Source of the DNA: Tannerella forsythia
GTDB taxonomy: Bacteria; Bacteroidota; Bacteroidia; Bacteroidales; Tannerellaceae
Reading direction: 5' to 3'
Length of the DNA stretch: 64,000 nt
Assembly (NCBI RefSeq): GCF_001006485.1
Contig: NZ_JUET01000092.1
Location: 1-64,000 of the forward strand
Made by a program: the position numbers and the translations under genes. This document shows, piece after piece, positions 31,575 to 40,510 of the stretch (the stretch's first letter is position 1; every line of letters begins with the position of its first letter). Below the pieces are notes generated by a model. It was not told where the DNA came from and did not search any database. It saw nothing but the letters and a program-made list of their open reading frames with translations.

Positions 31575-32867
31575 TTAATTGGAGTTTCCAAGGATATCTA
31601 AGCATTTATGGAAAGATTTAAACTGTGTTTTAAATTCATTCTCTGTTTTCTTCCCCTTTGCATGATTTACATTATTTCTGTTATCCGCAAAATGCTTGTA
31701 TTCTTTACGTAATTCTTTTATCCAGTCTAATGATAGAATTTCTTTTGTCAGTTTTTTGTTTTCCGCTAAACTATATTTAAAATTGTCTTCTTCAATATTT
31801 TTATCTTCTATATTCAAAACTCCCGAGATAAACATTCTAAAATCCTTTTCTTTTTCAAAAGGGTTTTTGTCATTAAATTTTTTAGCTACACAAGAAATAA
31901 TATATTCTTGTCCTAAGGTGTAGGCCTGCTGTATCATTCCATATTCAAAAGCCCACGAAATGGCAACTTTTATATTCTCATCTGAAGGCTCAGGTTTAAA
32001 AGATGAGATTTTGTCGTTTATCCTGTTCAACAATTCTTTTTCACTTAATGTGATAGATTTGCTTCTTAAAGCTTTTTGAAACACTTCAAGGATTTTTTTT
32101 GCAAAAGCTCCGGATTTAATATCTGCCATCCTGCAAGTGGCAATATAGCCGTCAAGATTTTGCAGTTCTGTTTTTAATTTTTGTATAGCATCGTTGATTC
32201 TATTGTTATCAGATGTTTTTATTAAAGTTGAAATTGAACTTACTTTGCCGAAATTCTTAAAGTCATTTGCCGCCTGAATAGTTTGTTGTAAGTTTGTAAA
32301 GCCGGTTAAATCTATTATGGGTGCAATTCTTTTCTCCAAAGGCATTTTTTTAACTTCAGAAGCAAATCCTAGTTTCTCGAAAGCACCATAATATATCGAC
32401 TTAACTTCCGTATCAAGCATGCTTCTGGAATAATTAAACAATATTGTCGAAAACATGGGTATGGACCGAAAAGCATGTGTTACATCAAAATAAATTTCAT
32501 CTTTTGCTTCTAATTTATTATACACTGTATCGAAAATATCCCAAATTTCTTCAAGCGAAAAACCTTCTTTTATATTAACTTTTTCGTGTTTTACTTGCAA
32601 ATTCAAGTCCTTTAATCGCTGATCTAATCCAATTTTTTCAATATCGGTTTGTGTATTTTTTTGACCATTATCCACCCAATTCATTTGACAGGCTCCTTCG
32701 GTGCAAAAAATAAATATCTTATCTTTCTCTTCCCATTTTTTACATATTGAAGAGATTAATGCCTCCTGAATAAATCTTACGGGTTTTGACACTTTTCCGT
32801 TGAGTTCATAATGAGTTTCAACATAATTGTTCGTTCCTAAAAACGATATAAATACTTTTCGTACCAT
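31575..32867 (-). CDS. csx2: Csx2/TM1812-type CARF-HEPN ribonuclease
   Basis: 430 residues. The N-terminal CARF domain starts VFISFLGTNNY and holds the family's DxTHx motif as DVTHAFRS (128-135). A helical linker leads to a C-terminal HEPN domain with the RNase motif RNNVNH at 397-402 (R-x4-H). Family knowledge: cyclic oligoadenylate made by Cas10 binds the CARF dimer and switches on non-specific RNA cleavage. It starts 3 bases after the Card1-like gene. All key residues look intact. Confidence 0.85.
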   Translation of the reverse strand: MVRKVFISFLGTNNYVETHYELNGKVSKPVRFIQEALISSICKKWEEKDKIFIFCTEGACQMNWVDNGQKNTQTDIEKIGLDQRLKDLNLQVKHEKVNIKEGFSLEEIWDIFDTVYNKLEAKDEIYFDVTHAFRSIPMFSTILFNYSRSMLDTEVKSIYYGAFEKLGFASEVKKMPLEKRIAPIIDLTGFTNLQQTIQAANDFKNFGKVSSISTLIKTSDNNRINDAIQKLKTELQNLDGYIATCRMADIKSGAFAKKILEVFQKALRSKSITLSEKELLNRINDKISSFKPEPSDENIKVAISWAFEYGMIQQAYTLGQEYIISCVAKKFNDKNPFEKEKDFRMFISGVLNIEDKNIEEDNFKYSLAENKKLTKEILSLDWIKELRKEYKHFADNRNNVNHAKGKKTENEFKTQFKSFHKCLDILGNSN

Positions 32868-32870
32868 ATT

Positions 32871-34016
32871 TTATTTGGTATTAATATTAAATAGCTCGTT
32901 ATCAATCGTTAAAAATAGCGCTTTCTTCGTTTCCAAAAAATGCGATTCTTGCAAAGAAAAGGTCATGATGCCATACTCTTCGCATTTTTTCTTCGCAACA
33001 TCAGTCATTATGGCGTCAGTAACAAACAGCGCCTTGCTGGCCGTTCCTCCATACGCTCTGACAACAGAATTAAACTTGTCAATGTCCGTCGTTTTATTAA
33101 TTTGCGTTTTGCATTCTACAAAGAGCAACTTGTTGCCTGCATTTACGATAATATCGACCTCATTTTTGTCGACATTGGATTTAAATGGAAAACGACAATT
33201 CATGTATATGTTTTTCGCTTTCTTCCAATGGCTTAACAATCGAGCAACTTTGTATTCAAACCATCCGGAATTGAACGCTAAGTCTATGGCATGAGGAGAT
33301 TTAAGGACGATTTCCTCATTTCTCTTTTTTCCTTGGAGATAAATGCAGACAAACCCATCTTCTCCTTCGGTCGGCTTTTCCCAAGAAACAAAAGAAGTTG
33401 TCCCTCTCTTACTCTCAAAAGTCCCAAACGGTTGGTTTTTCAAAACATTTTGATCGGTCTTGTTCAAAAGAGAGAGCATGTTGGTAAACTCTGTGTGAAA
33501 TCCGCCTTTTCGAATTTGTTCTATTTTTTGGCAACATTCTTTATCCGCTTCGGTATAATCATAAAAATTAGTATAGTGGTCGTCTATCGGATTACCATAC
33601 AGCCTGAAAAGCGTAAACATATCAAAGTTGAAATCACTACAGCCTTGCATGGTTTTGTAATTCCAAAGCACATTGTTCTGATCCATGTAGACAACGGCAG
33701 CATTGGGCATCTTCTCAAACTCTCTGCCAAATAAATGCGACCATGACTTTAGTCCGCTCGAAATATTTAATGTGATCTCATCATTGGCATATTTTGCTTT
33801 TAATGTGTTGACACGCTCCATGATTATTTGAGGATTCGTAGTGTCTAAAGGCTTTTGTTCGTCTTCTGGCAAATCTATTTCCTTTCTTAAGGTTTCAACA
33901 GCCCGCGAACTTCCCTGAGAATAGATATAAACAACCTTATCGGGATTTGTTGCGACTATCCCGTTATAAACCGGAGCCGGTTGCCCACCAACCAATGTAA
34001 TGTGTATTTTTGCCAT
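32871..34016 (-). CDS. can2: Card1/Can2-type CARF nuclease (DUF1887 family)
   Basis: 381 residues. The CARF domain (about 1-150) begins HITLVGGQPAPVYNGI and contains LNISSGLKSW near residue 84. The C-terminal PD-(D/E)xK nuclease has the expected set: Glu254 in GWFEYK, Asp288 in NEVDII, Glu301 and Lys303 in FVECKT. Card1/Can2 enzymes are opened by cA4 or cA6 and then cut single-stranded DNA and RNA or nick DNA. A 177-base gap separates it from the last complex subunit, so it may have its own expression control. Confidence 0.88.
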   Translation of the reverse strand: MAKIHITLVGGQPAPVYNGIVATNPDKVVYIYSQGSSRAVETLRKEIDLPEDEQKPLDTTNPQIIMERVNTLKAKYANDEITLNISSGLKSWSHLFGREFEKMPNAAVVYMDQNNVLWNYKTMQGCSDFNFDMFTLFRLYGNPIDDHYTNFYDYTEADKECCQKIEQIRKGGFHTEFTNMLSLLNKTDQNVLKNQPFGTFESKRGTTSFVSWEKPTEGEDGFVCIYLQGKKRNEEIVLKSPHAIDLAFNSGWFEYKVARLLSHWKKAKNIYMNCRFPFKSNVDKNEVDIIVNAGNKLLFVECKTQINKTTDIDKFNSVVRAYGGTASKALFVTDAIMTDVAKKKCEEYGIMTFSLQESHFLETKKALFLTIDNELFNINTK

Positions 34017-34128
34017 GATCTAACTTCTTTATTATTCATCTATGCTCCGACTGCAACAGTAAAGCCAATCAGGTCTATACGGTGTTTTTATCAATTTGCT
34101 GTAAATTAATTTAATAACAAAAAAAATT

Positions 34129-34183
34129 ACACTTTTTCGTATGAACTTTACAATAAATCCCACACTTTTTCATAGGAACTATA
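34129..34183. repeat. Pair of 22-bp direct repeats upstream of the CARF effectors
   Basis: ACACTTTTTCGTATGAACTTTA (34129-34150) and ACACTTTTTCATAGGAACTATA (34162-34183) differ at 3 of 22 positions and are spaced 33 bases apart. They lie in the gap between the complex genes and the effector genes. Confidence 0.6.
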
Positions 34184-34193
34184 GATATCGGAA

Positions 34194-36566
34194 TCATTCA
34201 ATAATTTGATCATAAATTTGCTTGGCACGAGATTCGCTCGTCCATTTGACAATATATTTCCAAACGCCTTCATTACAAGTTGTCCAAAGTTGCCTTTCTC
34301 TATCTTTCTTTATAGACATATAAACACGACGTAGTGTCTCTGCCAGAATATCATCTTGTCCTTCAGATATCGAACTGCTATCGGATTTTTTAAGCCATTG
34401 CTCTATTCGATTTTTAGCTCCTTTGAAATCAACAACCTTATATTCGCCTTTAAGATTTTTTTCTTCAAGAAAAATGAGTCCTCCTTCAATTTGAGCTTGG
34501 CGGTGCCGTGCGGCTTCTTCTGCCTGACGCTTTTGCTGCTCTTGCTTGTCTTGTTCCATTACTTCACTTTCTTTCTGTCTAATTTTTTCATATAGATCGT
34601 CAATTTCATTGGTAGAAACCGTATATTGTCGTGCTTTCTCAAGAGACTGCTTTGCTGCTTCCAAGTTATTATCCGTCCAATGTAAATTAGCCTCTACCAT
34701 ACATTCATCGTATCTCTCTTTTTTCTCTTTTTGTCTTTCAAGAATCGCCTCAATGTTTTCTCTCTGTTTACCTGCAGCAACATTCCCGATAAATTTTGCA
34801 TTGGGAACATTTCTCTTTACAATCTGTGAAAAAGTTCCTAATTGTTCCCCCTTGGAATACTGCTCCTTGCCTTTAATGAACTCATTATCTTCTCTCTTGG
34901 TACTCATTTGCATATAAGTAAATTCTTGTTCTCGCTCTTGGGAAATTCCTTTAGCCATTGATTTTAATTCGGAAATAGCTTTATTATCTTGAAACTTCTC
35001 CATTTCACCATCGAAATAACTGATAAGCTCTTCGACCGTATCATTTTTATCTACCAAATTTAGATTTGTTATTTCAACCTTTGACTTACCATAGCCATAA
35101 GGCTTCCCCGAGCCGAAACTATGCCTGCAACTATCATCATTGCCAAAAGTAATGGAAGATAATAGAGCGCCAAGTTCGACCCTCCGTAGATTATGAAACC
35201 GAATCTTTTCCTTGAAAGAAGTATTAGTATCTAATGGCACAAGAAGAGTCTCCATATCGGATGTCCCTTTTGTAGTATCACTAAGATTATTGCGAACCGG
35301 ATATCTTTTAATTCCCGCAATTCGTACATGTTCGCTATTCCAAGTTTGTCCATTGCCTAAATATAATGGATAATACGATGGATGAGGATTTGACAATACC
35401 AACAAACGTTCATCAAGTATTTTTGGATTGTCTGTTGTACATATTGCATGCCCGAATTGTACTCTGCCTTTAAGAGAATTTCTCTTATCCATTCTTCCAA
35501 AGACACATTCAGCCAAATCCATGCGATCATTGTCCAAATCTTCTTTTCGCAATGCGCTGTAAATGGTGTTAAATGCAGGATACTTGAACATGTAAGACAA
35601 GCCCATCGCTTCTACTGATTTTCCATCCGAACTTAATACGATAAATACCGGGATTTTTTCACCGTCTTGTAATTTTTTCTTCCATAAATTCAGATAGTCA
35701 GGCGAATCTTTATGAATTGAAATGAATTCCTTGTATGTCACAGAAGGAATCTCAAACCTTTTTTCAACTTTTGAGGGAAACACAAATTCATAGTATTTTC
35801 CTTTCCAAATTTCTTTACCATTTTTTGCCGTTTTATTACCAATTTTCCTGTTTCCGGGTTGTCCCGTAAAAACAATTGTTCCCTTTTCTCCTTCATCGGA
35901 AAAACGAACAAACAGACGATTTCCGACTTTCAATATTGATCTCAACTCTTCATCAGGAGAAAAGGAACTTGTTAATGATTCATCGCCCATCAAATCATAC
36001 TTAGCTTTAGCTGCACGATTAAAATCATTCTTAAAATCTCCTTTCTTTACAAAGTCATCAAGTCTGATTCCAAGTTTTCTATCAATTTCCTCAGCCGAAA
36101 TACGCCAAGGAATACCACAATCGTCCAAAAAAAACTTATCATCTAAAGATGATAGCCAACCGCAATGCACTTTTTCCGGTTTTATCTTGTTTCGATAAAA
36201 CTGACCGTCAACACCATTAGACAAATCTCGAATACCAAAACTTTGGTTAGCAACCGCTCCAATTTTTCCAAAACTTATAATCTCCAATACATTCCGAATA
36301 GCTCCTTTAATGGATGTCCCCGGAATGAAATATTTGCCATCCGGTGTCTTGCTGAACGATTTATAGGTATCATTCTTTGCCTCCGCATCTTCTTTAGTAT
36401 GCCCATTGCGAACGAAGATGGGGGTTTCAGCAGTGATTTTCAATTCAATGGTACCACTCAATCCGTCAGAGAACGGAATATCTTGAGATATTTGATCAGC
36501 CCACTCCGGAAAAAAGATTTTATCCGATAACGGTACAAAATTAAACGGTGCTTTTATCGTTGCCAT
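34194..36566 (-). CDS. TIGR03986-type RAMP protein with helical C-terminal extension
   Basis: 790 residues, much longer than a single Cas7. The first 510 or so hold RAMP (RRM-like) folds: PDGKYFIPGTSIKGAIR near residue 74 and GSGKPYGYGKSKVE near residue 485, the typical glycine-rich loop. From about 510 the protein becomes strongly helical and charged, with a TPR-like unit (YDECMVEANLHWTDNNLEAA) near 610-650, a Glu/Gln/Lys-rich coiled coil near 660-700 and a closing helical domain. The RAMP part should be a backbone subunit of the type III complex; the tail is probably a docking platform. Confidence 0.8.
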   Translation of the reverse strand: MATIKAPFNFVPLSDKIFFPEWADQISQDIPFSDGLSGTIELKITAETPIFVRNGHTKEDAEAKNDTYKSFSKTPDGKYFIPGTSIKGAIRNVLEIISFGKIGAVANQSFGIRDLSNGVDGQFYRNKIKPEKVHCGWLSSLDDKFFLDDCGIPWRISAEEIDRKLGIRLDDFVKKGDFKNDFNRAAKAKYDLMGDESLTSSFSPDEELRSILKVGNRLFVRFSDEGEKGTIVFTGQPGNRKIGNKTAKNGKEIWKGKYYEFVFPSKVEKRFEIPSVTYKEFISIHKDSPDYLNLWKKKLQDGEKIPVFIVLSSDGKSVEAMGLSYMFKYPAFNTIYSALRKEDLDNDRMDLAECVFGRMDKRNSLKGRVQFGHAICTTDNPKILDERLLVLSNPHPSYYPLYLGNGQTWNSEHVRIAGIKRYPVRNNLSDTTKGTSDMETLLVPLDTNTSFKEKIRFHNLRRVELGALLSSITFGNDDSCRHSFGSGKPYGYGKSKVEITNLNLVDKNDTVEELISYFDGEMEKFQDNKAISELKSMAKGISQEREQEFTYMQMSTKREDNEFIKGKEQYSKGEQLGTFSQIVKRNVPNAKFIGNVAAGKQRENIEAILERQKEKKERYDECMVEANLHWTDNNLEAAKQSLEKARQYTVSTNEIDDLYEKIRQKESEVMEQDKQEQQKRQAEEAARHRQAQIEGGLIFLEEKNLKGEYKVVDFKGAKNRIEQWLKKSDSSSISEGQDDILAETLRRVYMSIKKDRERQLWTTCNEGVWKYIVKWTSESRAKQIYDQIIE

Positions 36567-36568
36567 AA

Positions 36569-36979
36569 TTATTTCTCCTTATCATTAAATCCGACAAATA
36601 CCAATTCCGCAGGTTGAAGAACCGACATCCCTTCACATAACTCGTCTTTTTGTTTTCGTCCATATTTGCCTTCTGATTCTCCCCAATATTGCCTGAATTT
36701 TAAAGCTTTAACATCTCCCATTCTATGGGCAAGAAAAGATTGTTCGGTAAAATCCTTTTCAGAAAGTTCGTCTAAAATGTATTTTTTGACGATGTATTTT
36801 CCGTCCAAATATTTGATGCTGATTGATTGTTTGCCGTCAAACAGATGTCCTTCGATAATAAAAGGATTTATTTTTTTATCCAATGTTATCTCTAAATCTT
36901 CATTATTCAACACTTTCGGTTGATCTTTATCACTATACCATAGATAGCCCTGATAGGTTGATTTTTCTATTTGTTCCAT
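36569..36979 (-). CDS. Small type III CRISPR-associated protein (TIGR04423-like)
   Basis: 136 residues beginning MEQIEKSTYQGYLWYSDKDQPKV, with the C-terminal half containing AHRMGDVKALKFRQYWGE. By size, content and position between two RAMP genes it matches TIGR04423, a small family tied to Bacteroidetes type III loci. It overlaps the upstream RAMP gene by one base and is 2 bases from the next gene. Function is unknown; a small subunit or RAMP partner is possible. Confidence 0.65.
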   Translation of the reverse strand: MEQIEKSTYQGYLWYSDKDQPKVLNNEDLEITLDKKINPFIIEGHLFDGKQSISIKYLDGKYIVKKYILDELSEKDFTEQSFLAHRMGDVKALKFRQYWGESEGKYGRKQKDELCEGMSVLQPAELVFVGFNDKEK

Positions 36980-38421
36980 TATTGTTCCTCCTTCGGGTAA
37001 ATCGTTTCGTTATTTCGTTTTATTGTGCCGGTGAAGCATCCGTTGCCTCGGTTTACGCCACCGCCAAGGGGCAGCATACTCTTGCAAATATCTTCTAAAG
37101 CACATTCAAAAGCCTTTTGCACTTTTTCAAAATTCAACTTTTCCTTTTCTGCATTATCTTTTGCTGACTTTTCTTTTTCCACCAAACATTTTACAGCCTT
37201 TTCATTGAAAAGAATCTCTGTTGTGAATACTTCTCCTTTACCATAGGTCGGTTTTTCGCTGAACAAAGCACCACCAATAGTGCCACCTGTAAAGCGGTCG
37301 ATCGAAACGTGATTCAAAATTTTATCATATAAAACATTTTCTATGATATCCGAAAAAATCAAATTCCCTCTCAATTGATTTTTCATTTTATCTCCGATGT
37401 TTTCGCCTTCGGAGCCGAACAAGACTTTTACGGCTTCATTATCTCTTCCTGTTTTGGGATATGTCTCCGGTTTATCGGCAAACCGTTCTAACAATCTATT
37501 ATAATGAAAAGCCGTTCTATGGGAAATGGCACCCTTTATTGAAGAGGCAGGAATTAATACACATTTTTCAACAAAACCAGGTTTTCCATCGTTCCATTGA
37601 ACGATATCTTCCTTGACCGGTGTCATATCTGCCTCCTCATCCCCAAAACCGGAGCCAAACAAGAAAAAGTCCTCAGGAGTGAGTTGAAGTTGGTATTTTA
37701 CCCAATCCAAATCTCCCGGTGTGTTATCCGCAATCGGATCTCCTTCCCAATCCTTTGCAAGAGAGGATGATTTTTCCAAATAGAATTTCAAATCTTCCGG
37801 GACGGTTAAATCCAACTGTTTCGTTTTACAAGAAACGACCTTAATTTTTCCAAATCCACTGCGAGAGCCTCTGCCGATACGGAAAGTATTAGATGTCATT
37901 TTTTGAAGTACTTGTTTAAATGCCTCAAAATTTCTGCCGTCAGAAACCATCTCAACTTCAAAACAGAATCTACTCCCTTGATACACTACCTGTTCATCGA
38001 ATTTACCTTTTTTTTCGGTAACCCCTTTGTTAAAAATACGGACATGCTGACGAATGGGTAATGTCACAAAATGGTTATAAAACGCATCTTTAAAATTAAT
38101 AACCTGAAGGCCATCGATCACTTTTCCCTCTTTTCCTATCATCTTGGCCTCGGTAAAAATGATCTCAGATCCCTTACCCTCCTTGGATTTTCCCGGCACT
38201 TGATGACCGAAGATTCCCCTATCGGAACTCTTTAGTCCCATCTCATGTCTGAAAATTCCCGCTATCACAGTCCCCGGAATGTACGGCAGTCCGTTCACAT
38301 CGGTTGCTACCAAAGCATCGGTGAAAATATCTCTCTCGCCGGAACCTACTGCCAAAGGTGTTTCGGCTTCAATCACAATTCTTGCTAAAAAACGATGAGT
38401 GTATTCGGTTGTTGTAATCAT
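36979..38421 (-). CDS. Type III-D RAMP protein, Csm3/Cas7-like
   Basis: 480 residues from the ATG at 38421, which overlaps the csx10 stop as ATGA (an ATG at 38442 is less likely). The N-terminal RAMP fold has FTDALVATD followed by LPYIPGTVIAGIFRHE, the usual Asp-containing loop and IPG motif; the glycine loop IGRGSRSGFGKI lies near residue 185. A second RAMP-like unit follows (LIPASSIKGAISHR near 290, GGVNRGNGCF near the end). The Asp next to ALV fits the Cas7 target-RNA cleavage position. Confidence 0.82.
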   Translation of the reverse strand: MITTTEYTHRFLARIVIEAETPLAVGSGERDIFTDALVATDVNGLPYIPGTVIAGIFRHEMGLKSSDRGIFGHQVPGKSKEGKGSEIIFTEAKMIGKEGKVIDGLQVINFKDAFYNHFVTLPIRQHVRIFNKGVTEKKGKFDEQVVYQGSRFCFEVEMVSDGRNFEAFKQVLQKMTSNTFRIGRGSRSGFGKIKVVSCKTKQLDLTVPEDLKFYLEKSSSLAKDWEGDPIADNTPGDLDWVKYQLQLTPEDFFLFGSGFGDEEADMTPVKEDIVQWNDGKPGFVEKCVLIPASSIKGAISHRTAFHYNRLLERFADKPETYPKTGRDNEAVKVLFGSEGENIGDKMKNQLRGNLIFSDIIENVLYDKILNHVSIDRFTGGTIGGALFSEKPTYGKGEVFTTEILFNEKAVKCLVEKEKSAKDNAEKEKLNFEKVQKAFECALEDICKSMLPLGGGVNRGNGCFTGTIKRNNETIYPKEEQ

Positions 38422-39932
38422 TGTCGCTCCTCCTTTCTGCAAACTTTCGCCATTTCTGCGGATAAATTAATCAATGCCCATTGAGCATTTTCGTCTGTAA
38501 GTTTTTCAAAAAATTCCTTAAACACCTTGAATCTTCCACGCTCGTCCCATTTATCTTTAGCGACTCCATGCGTCAAATAGGCAGCGGGTATTTGCTTCTC
38601 TTGTTCTTCATTATTCTTCACCTTACGGGTTATCGTTTTATCAAACAATTCCCACTTCAAATCTCCTAATGACTTATGCGTCATTGCGATGTTTCGAATA
38701 GTTCCCCATTGCGAAGCAAAAGCTTTAGAATCAGAAATGAACTTCTCTTTGTGGTTTTTAACAAACGTATTTACCATCTCATAGATTTCAAGATTCAATC
38801 TGTTTTTTCGGATTTGACTGTTGAGGTAAAGAAATAACGGGTTATTTTGAACATTTTCAAATTCAACAGCCTCGTTAGTAAAAACAGGAGTTGTTTTTTT
38901 TTCAAATTTAAACTTGGATTCTCCATTAGTTTGAGGATCGGTTTCAAGGAAATCAGGATTGACAATAATCTTCCCGAAACCTTCATTCTGATAACTCCCG
39001 ACATAAGGTTTCAACGCTCCTTGCATTTGTTCGATCGCTATGACACTGCCTTTCTCTATGCCACAACGATCCGCATCAGATGCCCGACGCTTGAAATTCC
39101 AAGGGGCATACTGGAAGGTACGTATTTGTGATTTTTTCCAATTAATCGTTCCGGCATCCAAGCCGAAATCCTTAATAGTCGGCTGAAAAGTCGGCAAGCC
39201 GTTATTATCCAAAAAAATCAGACGGCTATCGGCATAAATATAAACCGAATCAGATGTCACAGGATAATTTACTTTATCAATATAACTACTCGGCTCAATG
39301 AATACCAAACCAAATTGAGCGGTACGAGAGCGTCCGATGCGTTTTTCACCACAAATAGCCTCATGAATTTTATCCATCAATATGGTATCCACATCCTCAT
39401 CGGCTGCGATTTCAAAGAGGAACGTCATCCCTTTGTCTAAAGATTCATAACCAAACATAGCTTCATCTTTCGAACGACGAAGTTCACGATTATATGCTGA
39501 TTTAATGGCGAAAGATTTCTTAACTTCAACTTCTTTTACCCAGTCCTTTTCGAAAATATAGAATCCTGCCCGACACTGTTTGAGTTGCTGTGGTTCACCG
39601 CTATCTTCCGTATCTTTTTCTCTATCATAAACATGATGGATATAACAAACATCACTTGGCTTTTTTAATTTGGGATAATACATCGATGCGGGAACCCGCA
39701 ATGCCCTTTTTCCATCTATTTCGGGATGTGCATCACCAAAGCGTACTTTTCCGCTGTGGAAAATAATTAGAGACTCCTCTGGTTTTAATAGGGAATACAA
39801 CTCTCCGGCAACGATTCCCAAGAAATTGTTGCCCGGTATGAAATCCAGAGTCTGATTATTTCCCTCGGTTGCCGATTTCACATTCAGAATAACATCCGTA
39901 CATAAAGTACATCTATATTGAAGTATCTTCAT
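38418..39932 (-). CDS. csx10: Csx10, Cas5-like subunit of type III-D complex
   Basis: 504 residues. The N-terminus CTDVILNVKSATEGNNQTLD followed by FIPGNNFLGIVAGELY is characteristic of Csx10, the marker of subtype III-D. A second RAMP-like motif, GSYQNEGFGKI, lies near residue 315; the C-terminal 150 residues are helical. It should cap the crRNA 5' handle end of the complex. It lies 2 bases after the Csm3-like gene and overlaps the next gene by 4. Confidence 0.87.
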   Translation of the reverse strand: MKILQYRCTLCTDVILNVKSATEGNNQTLDFIPGNNFLGIVAGELYSLLKPEESLIIFHSGKVRFGDAHPEIDGKRALRVPASMYYPKLKKPSDVCYIHHVYDREKDTEDSGEPQQLKQCRAGFYIFEKDWVKEVEVKKSFAIKSAYNRELRRSKDEAMFGYESLDKGMTFLFEIAADEDVDTILMDKIHEAICGEKRIGRSRTAQFGLVFIEPSSYIDKVNYPVTSDSVYIYADSRLIFLDNNGLPTFQPTIKDFGLDAGTINWKKSQIRTFQYAPWNFKRRASDADRCGIEKGSVIAIEQMQGALKPYVGSYQNEGFGKIIVNPDFLETDPQTNGESKFKFEKKTTPVFTNEAVEFENVQNNPLFLYLNSQIRKNRLNLEIYEMVNTFVKNHKEKFISDSKAFASQWGTIRNIAMTHKSLGDLKWELFDKTITRKVKNNEEQEKQIPAAYLTHGVAKDKWDERGRFKVFKEFFEKLTDENAQWALINLSAEMAKVCRKEERQ

Positions 39933-39934
39933 AA

Positions 39935-40510
39935 TTATTCCTCCTTTTTTTGTCTGTCAATGATAGAAATATTGCATCGTCCCAACCCACGATTACGGTT
40001 TTGTCCAAGACGTTTTATCATTTTCAAACCGTTTTCAATATGTGTCAGTAATGTATCCGGAATATCCTTGATACTTCCAATCACTTCACAAGGGATAGTT
40101 ACTTCCATTTTTCTCAAACTATGCTCTTGCGCAATACCATCCTCTTGAATAGCCGTCGAGGCAATCGTACGGTACAAAAAACGTTGAGCATGGTGGGAAG
40201 CTATGGACTCTCGTTCTTGTTTTGCCAATTCAGCATTACCGAAAAACATACATCCTTGTTCATTCTTTTCCTTATCATCTAAAGATCCAAAAGCTTTTAC
40301 AATCTCTTTTTCTTCAATTCTATTTTCACTATCCACTTGTGCCAACAACTCAACTGCTTCGCGGACTAAACCTTTCATGGTTTTTCCAGGAACATACGGT
40401 AACCGCTCCTTGTCCTTAACGACCAACGCATCGACATCTGCTCCAGCCGCTAAACCCGATCCGCAATGCCAATCGGTAAGAAATGTAATTTTATATTTAA
40501 TGTCATTCAT
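39935..40510 (-). CDS. Csm3-like RAMP subunit (Cas7)
   Basis: 191 residues from the ATG at 40510, overlapping the cas10 stop by 8 bases; upstream codons in this frame lie inside cas10. A single RAMP fold: FLTDWHCGSGLAAGADVDAL with Asp25 and Asp27 in the catalytic loop, LPYVPGKTMKGLVRE, and the C-terminal glycine loop RLGQNRNRGLGRC. It should form part of the backbone that cuts bound target RNA. Confidence 0.85.
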   Translation of the reverse strand: MNDIKYKITFLTDWHCGSGLAAGADVDALVVKDKERLPYVPGKTMKGLVREAVELLAQVDSENRIEEKEIVKAFGSLDDKEKNEQGCMFFGNAELAKQERESIASHHAQRFLYRTIASTAIQEDGIAQEHSLRKMEVTIPCEVIGSIKDIPDTLLTHIENGLKMIKRLGQNRNRGLGRCNISIIDRQKKEE

